Source of the DNA: Halobacteriovoraceae bacterium
GTDB taxonomy: Bacteria > Bdellovibrionota > Bacteriovoracia > Bacteriovoracales > Bacteriovoracaceae
Direction: 5' to 3'
NCBI GenBank assembly: GCA_002711995.1
Contig: PASN01000009.1
Coordinates: 181,019-245,018 of the forward strand
Length of the DNA stretch: 64,000 bases
The notes under the pieces: model-generated
What the model was told of the DNA's origin: nothing
What the model saw: the letters and a program-made list of their open reading frames with translations, nothing else
The model's database searches: none
Shown here: piece by piece, positions 8,669 to 17,317 of the stretch
How the letters are laid out: each line of letters starts with the position of its first letter
Position numbering within the stretch: the stretch's first letter is position 1
Position numbers and translations under genes: made by a program

Positions 8669-9856
8669 TTACTTCCCTAATTCTACCATGAACGCAACTG
8701 CTAACTTGGCGAATTTCTCAGCATGGTCGGCGTTTCCACCTGACTGCTCAATCGTGTCGTGTTTAGTGTGAATTTTACCGTTTATATCACGCATTGTCGA
8801 CTCGAACGGAATACTTGCTGGGTAGCCTGCATTGTGCCATGAAGCGTGGTCTGAACACCCGTACCCACATTGAGACCATCCCCAAGGAACTTTAACGTAT
8901 GTATCAATTAGCTTCGCTAAAAATTTATTTTGAGACTCATTCGTGAAGTCGCTCATAAAAACGATATCAAGGTCTTCTGTTCCCTTATGGTTAGTCATAT
9001 CCAATTGAAGAACACCAACTACGTTCTTGCCCGCTTTCTTGTAAGTGTTGGCGATTTCTTTTGATCCAAGAAGTCCAACTTCCTCTGCAGCGTATGCCAT
9101 AAACTTGATGGTTCTTTCTGGAGTGTATCCATTTTCCATTGCAAGTCTGATAACTTCTGTAACAGTAGCGATACCACTGGCGTTGTCATCAGCGCCTGGA
9201 GCGTGAGCTCTTTCTCTACCCCAAAATCCCGCAATCGAGTCAGCGTGGCCGCCAATTACAACGATTTCATCTTTTAGGCTATTCCCTTCAATAGTCATAA
9301 CAACTGAAGGCTGTGGCCATCTAGAGTGGTTGAAATACTCCACTTTAACATCGCTTCTTCCCTCGCCTAACTCAGTCCACTTACCTTTAAGCCATGCTTG
9401 AGAGTCAACGCCTGTTTGCGCTTTATAGTATCTGTTTCTGTAGCTTGAAAGTTTTTCAATAACCGTTCTAATGGAAAACTCAGAGGTCTGAGCAACAAGA
9501 GATTCAACAGTTTCTTGCTGATCAATTGTGTATGTAAGAAATGGCATTGATTTACTAAACTTTCTAGTTAGTCCATTTGAAAGAACTTTTTGAGCTTCTT
9601 CCAAAGACTCATGAGCAACAAATCCACCACAACGGTTAAACTTGTCATGCATCATTGTGGATAGTTTAAGAACTTCGTTCTTATGGATTCTCATTACAGA
9701 GATTCCGCCTGCTGTCGCAATTTCCTTTCCAGTAGATAAAGACTTGTCCGCTCCACTCACAGCGTCAGATCCAATAGTTACATATAGATAATCTTTGGGT
9801 GCGGCGAAAACTGAGGTCGCCAAAATAGTAGATAATCCAATAATCAGTTTAAACAT
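8669..9856 (-). CDS. Secreted M28-family zinc aminopeptidase
   Basis: The 395-residue precursor has a signal peptide (MFKLIIGLSTILATSVFA). The catalytic domain resembles the two-zinc leucyl aminopeptidases of Vibrio and Aeromonas: GGHADS, PGADDNASG, AAEEVGLLGS, LQLDMT and HTKHDT supply the His, Asp, Glu-Glu, Asp and His ligands and catalytic base in the expected order. About 180 residues precede the catalytic core, as in the propeptide-bearing members. It should trim N-terminal residues from peptides outside the cytoplasm, a useful activity for a proteolytic or predatory lifestyle. It lies six bases downstream of nothing co-directional except an intergenic promoter region, so it is probably monocistronic. 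Confidence 0.92.
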   Translation of the reverse strand: MFKLIIGLSTILATSVFAAPKDYLYVTIGSDAVSGADKSLSTGKEIATAGGISVMRIHKNEVLKLSTMMHDKFNRCGGFVAHESLEEAQKVLSNGLTRKFSKSMPFLTYTIDQQETVESLVAQTSEFSIRTVIEKLSSYRNRYYKAQTGVDSQAWLKGKWTELGEGRSDVKVEYFNHSRWPQPSVVMTIEGNSLKDEIVVIGGHADSIAGFWGRERAHAPGADDNASGIATVTEVIRLAMENGYTPERTIKFMAYAAEEVGLLGSKEIANTYKKAGKNVVGVLQLDMTNHKGTEDLDIVFMSDFTNESQNKFLAKLIDTYVKVPWGWSQCGYGCSDHASWHNAGYPASIPFESTMRDINGKIHTKHDTIEQSGGNADHAEKFAKLAVAFMVELGK

Positions 9857-9977
9857 ATAACAATCCTTTGTTTCGTTTTCCTAATAGTTAAGCGCAATAA
9901 AATCAATTGTTAAACAAACTTCGTCTGACATTAAATTTGTCTCTTGCCTTGCAGACCTTAAACGTTAGAATTCTAAT

Positions 9978-10496
9978 ATGAATCAAAAAGCTCTAAAACT
10001 TATGTCCCATCTAATGGCACGCTCCGAAACCACCCTAGGCCTAAAGGCAATCGAGCGCTTGTTTAAATTTGGAATTCCCTTCAATGCCCCACATAAGATA
10101 AAAATGCGCGGCATTTCAAAGAACATGGTTAACATGGAGATCCCTCTAATAAGGGCCAATAAGAATCATTTAGGAACAATGCATGCCTGCGCTATTGCAA
10201 CAGTGGGAGAATTTTGTGCGGGAGTTCTTCTTATTAAAAACTTGGATCCTTCCCTATATAGAGTTGTAATGACCAACTTGAATGTAACCTACACTAAACA
10301 CGGGGCAACACATCTTGTTGGTAAATGTGAAGATTCATCCAATCTTTTAACTCAAGCAGCCGAGCAGCTTGAAAACTCTGACAAAACTGAGATCCAACTT
10401 GTTACCAACATTTTCAATAATAAAAATGAGGTGTGTGCGAAGGTTCAAACCACATGGCAGCTAAAAAGCTGGAAAAAAGTTAAAAAGCATCGGTAA
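9978..10496 (+). CDS. DUF4442 / hotdog-fold thioesterase-like protein
   Basis: The 172-residue protein has the hotdog-fold pattern of DUF4442 proteins: a long N-terminal helix, then NHLGTMHACAIATVGEFCAG, where a small-residue turn leads into the central helix, followed by the strands VVMTNLNVTYTK and KVQTTWQLK. Related folds hydrolyse acyl-CoA thioesters, but the usual catalytic acid is not obvious here. Divergent from the M28 gene and followed by a small separate gene. Confidence 0.75.
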   Translation: MNQKALKLMSHLMARSETTLGLKAIERLFKFGIPFNAPHKIKMRGISKNMVNMEIPLIRANKNHLGTMHACAIATVGEFCAGVLLIKNLDPSLYRVVMTNLNVTYTKHGATHLVGKCEDSSNLLTQAAEQLENSDKTEIQLVTNIFNNKNEVCAKVQTTWQLKSWKKVKKHR

Positions 10497-10572
10497 AACC
10501 TATCTTATACAATTCTTAATCTCATTTTACGGGCCCTCAGCTGGCAGGTAAGATTGAAATCAGGAGGTATAA

Positions 10573-10857
10573 ATGGAAAAGAATCCCCAGCTCAGCGTAC
10601 CAGGTTTACTGTTTAAACGGTTTGCCTCCAAAAAGTTAGAAGCCAAAATTCTCAAAGACAGGATTAAAAATAGAAACCCCCAAGCATCCAAAGAACTGGA
10701 TTCGTTAATAAACGATCTCCAACGTTTAAAGAACTCATACTCATTTGGCAAAAATCAAGATGCAGGAGTCACTGCGGACGAGTTCGCTTCCAAATTAAGA
10801 ACTTTGGAAGCGAGATTGGGAGCGCTAAGCGGAAAGAGCCCCGACTTAAGCGCTTAA
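10573..10857 (+). CDS. Small helical protein of unknown function
   Basis: The 94-residue basic protein is predicted to be mostly helical (LEAKILKDRIKNR, ASKELDSLINDLQRLKN, FASKLRTLEARLGAL). The ATG is preceded by a strong ribosome binding site (AGGAGGTAT), the best argument that it is real. Its last twelve bases overlap the end of the convergent feoB gene. No family recognised. Confidence 0.7.
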   Translation: MEKNPQLSVPGLLFKRFASKKLEAKILKDRIKNRNPQASKELDSLINDLQRLKNSYSFGKNQDAGVTADEFASKLRTLEARLGALSGKSPDLSA

Positions 10858-12717
10858 GAATGCTGTCAATTGATATGTAAGAAGGGACATAATGTAAGCA
10901 AGGGCAAGAGTGTACGCCCCGTACATAAGTGGAGTTTTGTAACCATCTGTCTCATTTCTCAAAACAGCAAAAGTTGATATACATTGTGGAGAAAAAACAA
11001 ACCAAACCATCAGTGCGAACATGGTTGCCAAAGAGAACTCAGTGGCAACAACATCTTTAAGCGTTTGAACAAGTCCTTCCTCACCTTCTTCCTCTGATGC
11101 CTCAACACTCATTACTGTTGAAAGGGAGCTCACCAAAACCTCTCTTGCACCAAAACTTGGAATTAAAGCTGTAGTAAGTCTCCAATCAAAGCCCATAGGT
11201 CTAAAAATCGGTTCAAAGGTTTTTCCTATTTTAGCAGCATAAGAATGATTAATAGGATGTCCTTCGGCTCCAGCTGGAGGATTGGGAAAGCTAACCAGTG
11301 CCCATATTATAATTGATAGAACAACAATTACTGTTCCGGCCTTCTTAACAAACATCATGGCCTTCTGGAAGGTGGATCTTAGCACGTTTGTAAGCCTAGG
11401 CATTCTATATCCAGGAAGCTCCATCATTAGATGACTTGGAGCTCTTTTAACCATGGTTCTTTTCATGACATAGGCCACAACAAAGGATGAAATAATTCCC
11501 AAGGCATATAGAGCAAATAAAACTAAACCTGGAAGACCTAAAAAACCAAATACTGTTTGATTAGGAATAGCTGCGGCAATTAAGAGAGTGTATACAGGAA
11601 GCCTAGCACTACATGTTGTCAAAGGAGACACCATCATTGTCACCCATCTTTCAGTTGGGTTTTCCATGATCCTTGCTGACATAATGCCAGGAATCGCACA
11701 TGCGTGTGAAGAAAGAAGAGGAACCACGGCCTTGCCAGGAAGACCAAGCTTTCTCATAACATAATCGAGCAAGAACGCTGCCCTTCCCAAATATCCAAAA
11801 TCTTCCAAGAGATTAATAAGAATGAAAAGAAAACAAATGTGTGGCAAAAACACCATGACTCCGCCAACACCGGCAATAATACCGTCAATAACAAGGTTTT
11901 TTAGATAGCCATCGGGAAGCAAACCATCCACACCAGATGCCACAAGTTCAAAGCCTCCTTCGATCCAGCCCACAAAAGGATCTGCCCAAGCGAAGAGCAG
12001 TTGGAAAGTTAGAAGAAGAATTGCGAATAATATGACTAAACCAAATACAGGATGTAGAAGAATACTGTCCAATTTCTCTGTAAAGTTATCTCTAGAAATT
12101 GGAGTTTTTACAGAATGCTTTATAATGTTTTCCACTTCGCTGAGTTTATTTTGGATATACTCAGGATCTTTAATATCTGATTCAAAACTCTTTTTATAAT
12201 TCAAAGTTTTGGAAGTAGCCTTTTGCTCTTCCAAACATGCTTGCATTAATTCATTCAGTCCTTGATTGTCCACGGCAACAGTTGGCACTACTTTTGCCCC
12301 GAGAGATTCGGAAAGAAGATCAAGATCAAGCTTAAGCCCTCTTTTCTGCGCCACATCCATCATGTTCATTGCGACCACAAATTTTTGCCCTAACTCTTTA
12401 ATCTGTAGAGCAAGGTAGAGACTCTTTCTTAAATTGGTTGAGTCGACCACGATCACAAACACGTCGGCCTTTTCTTCTTTTTTCTTGTTTAGAACATAGT
12501 CTCTTGTGACCTTCTCATCTAAACTTGCGGCATCCAAAGTGTAAACACCTGGCAAATCAACAACTTCAAAAGGCTGCTCGTTATAAACAGTTTTCCCCTT
12601 TTTCTTTTCAACAGTGATGCCAGGAAAGTTTGCCACTCTCTGTCTATTCTTAGTTAACGCGTTAAAAAGTGCTGACTTACCGCTATTAGGCAGTCCTACA
12701 AGTGCTAATAAGGACAT
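10846..12717 (-). CDS. feoB: FeoB ferrous iron transporter
   Basis: The 623-residue inner-membrane protein takes up Fe(II). The N-terminal G domain shows G1 GLPNSGKS, G3 DLPGVY and G4 NMMD. A spacer domain follows to about residue 210, then the Gate/core membrane helices, including PLLSSHACAIPGIM and PSFGAREVLVSS typical of the transport path. It is shorter than the 770-residue E. coli protein but within the range seen in other phyla. It starts four bases after feoA ends, so the two are co-transcribed. I could not find a clear Fur box upstream of feoA. Confidence 0.96.
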   Translation of the reverse strand: MSLLALVGLPNSGKSALFNALTKNRQRVANFPGITVEKKKGKTVYNEQPFEVVDLPGVYTLDAASLDEKVTRDYVLNKKKEEKADVFVIVVDSTNLRKSLYLALQIKELGQKFVVAMNMMDVAQKRGLKLDLDLLSESLGAKVVPTVAVDNQGLNELMQACLEEQKATSKTLNYKKSFESDIKDPEYIQNKLSEVENIIKHSVKTPISRDNFTEKLDSILLHPVFGLVILFAILLLTFQLLFAWADPFVGWIEGGFELVASGVDGLLPDGYLKNLVIDGIIAGVGGVMVFLPHICFLFILINLLEDFGYLGRAAFLLDYVMRKLGLPGKAVVPLLSSHACAIPGIMSARIMENPTERWVTMMVSPLTTCSARLPVYTLLIAAAIPNQTVFGFLGLPGLVLFALYALGIISSFVVAYVMKRTMVKRAPSHLMMELPGYRMPRLTNVLRSTFQKAMMFVKKAGTVIVVLSIIIWALVSFPNPPAGAEGHPINHSYAAKIGKTFEPIFRPMGFDWRLTTALIPSFGAREVLVSSLSTVMSVEASEEEGEEGLVQTLKDVVATEFSLATMFALMVWFVFSPQCISTFAVLRNETDGYKTPLMYGAYTLALAYIMSLLTYQLTAFLSA

Positions 12718-12721
12718 ATGT

Positions 12722-12958
12722 TTACTCCGTCTCTACTTTTGAAACTTCTACAACGGCTGCCTCACCCTTTGTGAGGGCGTATTGAGAGTTCTCAACTTCA
12801 ACTAGAAGTGGATCTCCGAAAAGAGGTGCTTTTCTTTTAAGTGTGATGAATGTTCCAGGGAAAAAGCCGTACTTATTGAACTTGTCCAAGAGGTCATTGT
12901 CATCATGAACGGCGGTGATTTTATACTTAGTATTTTTTTGAGCGTCATTTAATCGCAT
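12722..12958 (-). CDS. feoA: FeoA, small SH3-like partner of FeoB
   Basis: The 78-residue cytoplasmic protein fits the FeoA domain: GFFPGTFITLKRKAPLFGDPLLVEV, with the conserved G-x-x-PG turn and the GDP segment, then YALTKGEAAVVEV. FeoA binds the FeoB G domain and supports Fe(II) transport. It is the first gene of the feoAB operon. Confidence 0.93.
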   Translation of the reverse strand: MRLNDAQKNTKYKITAVHDDNDLLDKFNKYGFFPGTFITLKRKAPLFGDPLLVEVENSQYALTKGEAAVVEVSKVETE

Positions 12959-13043
12959 GGTTTCGCCTAGTTTGATATATTAAACACATATCTGAACTAA
13001 CAAACCCCTAGGCAAATGTCTAGCGCAATGAGTAATTTTCTTA

Positions 13044-15413
13044 CTACATTGTAGTTTCACCATTAGGTGTTAACTTACTGAATTCCTTGAACTTTGTGCT
13101 ATCCGCCACCTCAAGTTGTTTAGCAATCATTGACTGTCTCTTAAGATTCTCTTTGTAGCCCTTATAGAGAACCTGAAGGCTTTCAACTATAAGCTCCTCG
13201 GACTCTTGCAATACAGTGTCTTTATTTTCAAAAGAGTCGCTTAGCTCCTCACCTTTCATTCTAAAGTGCTTAAAGCTTGCTGGAGAATTCCCAGACTTTA
13301 AAGACTCTGTTTGTTTTCTTGCGCTATTTATAATCATCTGTGTCTTCGATAGACTCACTTCCAATTGAACAAGCTTCTTTTCTAGCCCAAGGTAATGGGA
13401 ACTCATTGATTCGAAGTATCCATAAAGCTTGTCGTAGGCGGCCTGAAACTTTTTAACAACTTCAGGGTGACTAATTCCTTTTTTAATATGGATAAAACTC
13501 GCCAAGGCCTGCCCAAGTTTGTCTTTAGCCTGAGAAGCGTCACTTCTGTTGGCCTTAATTGCATCTTTTAGTCCATCCAAGTTTGGAATGGAAACGGCCA
13601 TGTCCTCAATTGAATTTTTAAGCGTTCCAAAGTCGCTTTGAGCACTTTCCAACTCTCCTACAGCATTATAAAAATTTAGACTGAAGTCTGAGCATATTCT
13701 TTCAAGGCTCTTTGAAGTTTGAGAAAGAGAACTCACTCCCTCTTTAAACTTTTTAAGACACTCAACCCCTTCTTTAGAGGTTGTGAACACCTCGGTATTA
13801 ATTTGATACACTTCTTCATTAATTGAATGAGTGTTTTCTAGAAAGCTTCTCAAACCATCGATTTGATTTAAGAGAGAGCGTTTCTCTTGAGAGTGTTTCT
13901 TTGAGAAGTTTTCAAACATATCAAGCATGTTCTCAATGCCACCAACCTCATACTCTTTTCTCAATTGTTCTTTGTCAGCATTGTCAAATCCATCTTCCAT
14001 AAACAATCTAAGAGTTTTATCAATTGGATTAACAATGGATACTGCCTGGTCTTTAATAGTTTCTCTCATAGAAAGAAGTGGGTAAAAGAAAAGCATTATT
14101 TTTTTAGAATTGTTGTACCTCACAGGGGAGACAAACATTTCATATGGTTTGGTCTCTGAAGCTGCATTGGCCTTGAGTTGTATTTGATATATTCCAGCAA
14201 CATTGTTTTTCAGCGCTTCCAAGACAGGGTCGTCATGCCCCAGGTTGGTAAGCTTAGATAGATAGTCCCAACTCAAATAGTCTTTGGCAGCTTCTTCTTC
14301 GCTGATTTCCCAGTCTCTACAAAACTGCTTGTTTGTCCACTCAACTTTAAGATTTTTATCCAGCATTATCGCTGAAAAAGGCAAAGCTTCTTGAAAAATA
14401 GTTCCAAAGCTCATTCTTTTGTTCACGTAATCGGACATTCTTCCCACAAACTCCTGGAAGTCCTTACTGTAAAGTTCTTCGTTTATGGCGTCTCTAGCAA
14501 TTACAGAGTCGGCCACGAGGGATTTGATCTCCTCTTCCATTTCCTCTTGGGATTTTTTAAATGACCATCTATTTATTAGAAAACCTGCAAAGAAAAGAAG
14601 TGATGTTAAGGCCAAAAGTCCAAGCATTGCAAAAGCGTAATAGCGACCCATCTGTTCGACCTGTATCTTCTGGAAAGATAGCTCTGGGCTTATCCCGCTA
14701 AGCCATAAGTTAAACTTTTCTTTGAAGTCTCTAAACATTTTGAGGGAAAAGTCTCTTTCAGTAATAAATTTCTTAAGCATTGAAGTTTCAACTCTCATGC
14801 TTGCGATTCGTTCTTTTATATCAGACTTATCTTTATCACTTAAAATTGAATTTTCAGTGATCTTAACCATGGAGTCGAAGTCTTTCTCCACTCTCTTGAC
14901 CATCTTTGAAAGTTTGCTTCCCACAAGCGTGCCATCAGAGGCCCTAGAAACTCTTTCGCTCATACGAGTCAAAGTTCTCCAACGATTCTGTTTGGCAAAT
15001 TCATGAAAGGCATCAATCTTATTTTTAAAAACAGAAATTACTTTTGAGCTCTTTTGAAAGGATATTAGGTTTCCCGCAGACTTTTTTAAACGATCGAGTT
15101 CAGTGCTGGCCTTCTCATAAGCTTCACTATCAACAAGATTGTCGATGGACTTCATATCCTTTTCCACCGCGGCCATCTTTTCCAAGGCCTCTTTGGGGCT
15201 TTCTTTAACAATTAGATTTTCTATTTCCTTGAATTGCGCGCCCTTTTGGAGATTCTCCAAAACAAAGCCGGCCTTATGAAGGCTCTTGCTCCGACTTCCA
15301 TCGATAAAGCCCAAGTGCCAGAAATAAGTCACAGAGCCAAGGACCGCAATCATAATTGCGATTAAAGAGATCTGGTAATATTGAGTTAATTGTTTAGACA
15401 ATTTATCGATCAT
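13044..15413 (-). CDS. PAS-containing membrane sensor-like protein with long coiled coil, no recognised output domain
   Basis: The 789-residue protein has two membrane segments (about 16-36 and 254-278) around a helical periplasmic region of about 215 residues, the layout of a chemoreceptor or sensor kinase. A PAS-like domain follows (PFSAIMLDKNLKVEWTNKQF, about residue 345). The C-terminal 300 residues are coiled coil. I find no HAMP signature, histidine-kinase H box or conserved chemoreceptor hairpin tip, so any output must go through protein contacts. It lies directly downstream of the flagellar operon but behind a terminator, so a link to motility is only positional. Confidence 0.75.
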   Translation of the reverse strand: MIDKLSKQLTQYYQISLIAIMIAVLGSVTYFWHLGFIDGSRSKSLHKAGFVLENLQKGAQFKEIENLIVKESPKEALEKMAAVEKDMKSIDNLVDSEAYEKASTELDRLKKSAGNLISFQKSSKVISVFKNKIDAFHEFAKQNRWRTLTRMSERVSRASDGTLVGSKLSKMVKRVEKDFDSMVKITENSILSDKDKSDIKERIASMRVETSMLKKFITERDFSLKMFRDFKEKFNLWLSGISPELSFQKIQVEQMGRYYAFAMLGLLALTSLLFFAGFLINRWSFKKSQEEMEEEIKSLVADSVIARDAINEELYSKDFQEFVGRMSDYVNKRMSFGTIFQEALPFSAIMLDKNLKVEWTNKQFCRDWEISEEEAAKDYLSWDYLSKLTNLGHDDPVLEALKNNVAGIYQIQLKANAASETKPYEMFVSPVRYNNSKKIMLFFYPLLSMRETIKDQAVSIVNPIDKTLRLFMEDGFDNADKEQLRKEYEVGGIENMLDMFENFSKKHSQEKRSLLNQIDGLRSFLENTHSINEEVYQINTEVFTTSKEGVECLKKFKEGVSSLSQTSKSLERICSDFSLNFYNAVGELESAQSDFGTLKNSIEDMAVSIPNLDGLKDAIKANRSDASQAKDKLGQALASFIHIKKGISHPEVVKKFQAAYDKLYGYFESMSSHYLGLEKKLVQLEVSLSKTQMIINSARKQTESLKSGNSPASFKHFRMKGEELSDSFENKDTVLQESEELIVESLQVLYKGYKENLKRQSMIAKQLEVADSTKFKEFSKLTPNGETTM

Positions 15414-15510
15414 CCTAATTTATCATTTGATTCATCACTTCCTGGTGATCAGGTTAAAGGCATTATCCCTTAGGAATTACGAAATTTGAAGAGCTTAGGG
15501 TCGAATATTT

Positions 15511-15544
15511 AAAACAAAAAAAAGCCCGACTTTATCAATCGGGC
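15511..15544 (-). terminator. Rho-independent terminator of the flagellar operon
   Basis: The arms GCCCGA (15524-15529) and TCGGGC (15539-15544) form a six-pair hairpin. Read on the minus strand it is followed by a run of T interrupted once. It sits about 30 bases after the fliA stop and separates the flagellar operon from the PAS-protein gene. Confidence 0.85.
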
Positions 15545-15572
15545 GATATGAAAAATAATTTCATTTTGTTAA

Positions 15573-16358
15573 TTAGCTGGCCAAGTCCTCATGCGAGTCA
15601 AAGTCATTCTTAAGTTTGGCCTTCAACTTCAATATGGCCTGAGTGTGAAGCTGAGAAACTCTTGACTCTGTTACATCAAGAACCTGTCCTATTTCTTTTA
15701 AGTTCAGATCTTCAAAGTAGTAAAGAGACAATACTAATCTTTGCTTTTCAGGAAGTGCCTTAATGCCTTCTTTGATTATATTTTGAGCACTCTTGTAGTT
15801 TACAGCAGAGAAAGGATTTGAGCTTCTTCTATGCTCAAGAAGTCCCATCATTAGTTTTTTATCGCCTCTATTGAAACTAGCCGAATCATCAATATTTAGG
15901 AGTGACACAGACTTGGATTTGTTAACCATGTCATGGAAGTCCTCAAGACTACACTCTAGTTCTTTACACATTTCATCGTCTGTAGCAGGACGACCAAATT
16001 CTCTTTCGAGCTTAGCGTAGGCCTTTTCAAGCTGCTTAGACTTCTCTCTCACTGACCTTGGAACCCAGTCCTGAGAACGAAGCTCGTCAAGAATAGCTCC
16101 TCTGATTCTAAATTCAGCGTATGTTTTAAATTTATTGTCTCTAGTTGGATCGAACTTTTGAATTGCATCCATAAGCCCTATAACTCCACAAGAGATCAAG
16201 TCGTCCAACTCAATATTAGAAGGAAGTCTTGAAGCTATTTTTTGAGCAATGAATTTAACTAGAGGCGCATACTCAACTATAATTTGGTCTTTCACCTCTG
16301 GTTCCATTACGCATCTGTAGTCTTTTAAGTTTTTCAATTTAGTAGACAGTGACGACAT
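15573..16358 (-). CDS. fliA: RNA polymerase sigma factor FliA (sigma-28)
   Basis: The 261-residue sigma factor directs late flagellar and chemotaxis promoters. Region 2 is visible as DLISCGVIGLMDAIQKFDP...FKTYAEFRIRGAI, including the family's LDELRSQDWVPRSVR. Region 3 follows, then region 4 (LPEKQRLVLSLYYFEDLNLKEIGQVL) with the helix-turn-helix ESRVSQLHTQA. It is the last gene of the fliL-fliA operon, nine bases after flhG, so it is made together with the export apparatus. An anti-sigma FlgM is not in the window. Confidence 0.96.
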   Translation of the reverse strand: MSSLSTKLKNLKDYRCVMEPEVKDQIIVEYAPLVKFIAQKIASRLPSNIELDDLISCGVIGLMDAIQKFDPTRDNKFKTYAEFRIRGAILDELRSQDWVPRSVREKSKQLEKAYAKLEREFGRPATDDEMCKELECSLEDFHDMVNKSKSVSLLNIDDSASFNRGDKKLMMGLLEHRRSSNPFSAVNYKSAQNIIKEGIKALPEKQRLVLSLYYFEDLNLKEIGQVLDVTESRVSQLHTQAILKLKAKLKNDFDSHEDLAS

Positions 16359-16367
16359 GAGCTCTCC

Positions 16368-17261
16368 TTAGCTAATTGTTTGAACGTCTTGTTCCAATCT
16401 GTTTCTTGAAGATGAGTTGAACTCACCCAAGGACCTGCTCAGATCATCGGAATACTTATGAACAACTTGAAGAAATTTTTTATGGAAGCCAGATTCGGTG
16501 TTAGCTAGGAAAAAATTATCAAATCTTGAGTGTTCCACATCAATTCTTTTAAGCCCGCCAAGAATATTTGTTCTACAGCCAAGAAAGTTTTCAACTGTTT
16601 CACTAATGGTTACGGCCACTCTTTGAAATTGTTTTGAAGTTAAGTACATATTTACTAAAAGGTGGTTCTCTTTAACGCCAAACTTAGTGCTCAAGACCTT
16701 CATTAAAGAGTAGGAATCTGTGATAGATGCCTTGTCAGGAGTCACAACAAAGATTCTTTGATCGCAGTAAGCGTTAAGAATTAAGGCCTCTTTAGAAAGG
16801 CCAGCTGGACAATCAAGAAGAATAAAATCAAAATCATCCTCATGTCCTGCAATGATATCCAGTATCAGCTCCTCAAGCTTTAATTTTGAATCAAAAAGAT
16901 CCAAATCCCCGTTGCAAGCTGATAGCAAATGGAAGTTTCCTTCTTTATGCAAACAGTCCTCAAACGATTTCTGCGCCGTTAAAAGGGAGTAAAAATTGGA
17001 ATTGTTAAGCGGAAGTCCCAGTCTAATAGCTGTATTCGACAGGTTGTAGTCGCAGTCAATAAGAAGAGTCTTATGACCTTGTTTGGCCAGTTCCTTGGCA
17101 AATTTTAACGCGATGGAGGTTTTTCCAACTCCCCCTTTGCCACCTGTAAAGGAAACTGTGACAGACTTGTTGAAAGATTTTTTTCTTTCATGAATTAGAG
17201 CTTGTACTTGTTGACGCTGAGACGAATTGAATGACATCAGCCATTCGCTGGTTTTCTGCAT
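16368..17261 (-). CDS. flhG: FlhG (FleN, MinD-like ATPase)
   Basis: A ParA/MinD-type ATPase of 297 residues that limits flagellar number at the pole and partners FlhF. The deviant Walker A motif is intact (GGKGGVGKTS), as are the switch region LIDCDYNLSN and the Walker B-like ILLDCPAGLS. The N-terminal segment SSQRQQVQALIHERK resembles the activator helix that FlhG uses to stimulate FlhF. I take ATG at 17261, behind AGGACAGGAAG, as the start; a TTG at 17285 is also open. Notable because its partner FlhF next door has degenerate GTPase motifs. Confidence 0.93.
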   Translation of the reverse strand: MQKTSEWLMSFNSSQRQQVQALIHERKKSFNKSVTVSFTGGKGGVGKTSIALKFAKELAKQGHKTLLIDCDYNLSNTAIRLGLPLNNSNFYSLLTAQKSFEDCLHKEGNFHLLSACNGDLDLFDSKLKLEELILDIIAGHEDDFDFILLDCPAGLSKEALILNAYCDQRIFVVTPDKASITDSYSLMKVLSTKFGVKENHLLVNMYLTSKQFQRVAVTISETVENFLGCRTNILGGLKRIDVEHSRFDNFFLANTESGFHKKFLQVVHKYSDDLSRSLGEFNSSSRNRLEQDVQTIS

Positions 17262-17317
17262 AACTTCCTGTCCTCTTAAACCCAAAATCCTTTCGGGCGC
17301 AAAAAATTAAATGTATC

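Noticed and set aside
12959-13043. Fur box upstream of feoA
   Set aside because: Looked for the GATAATGATAATCATTATC-type palindrome on both strands; only AT-rich sequence with no convincing match.
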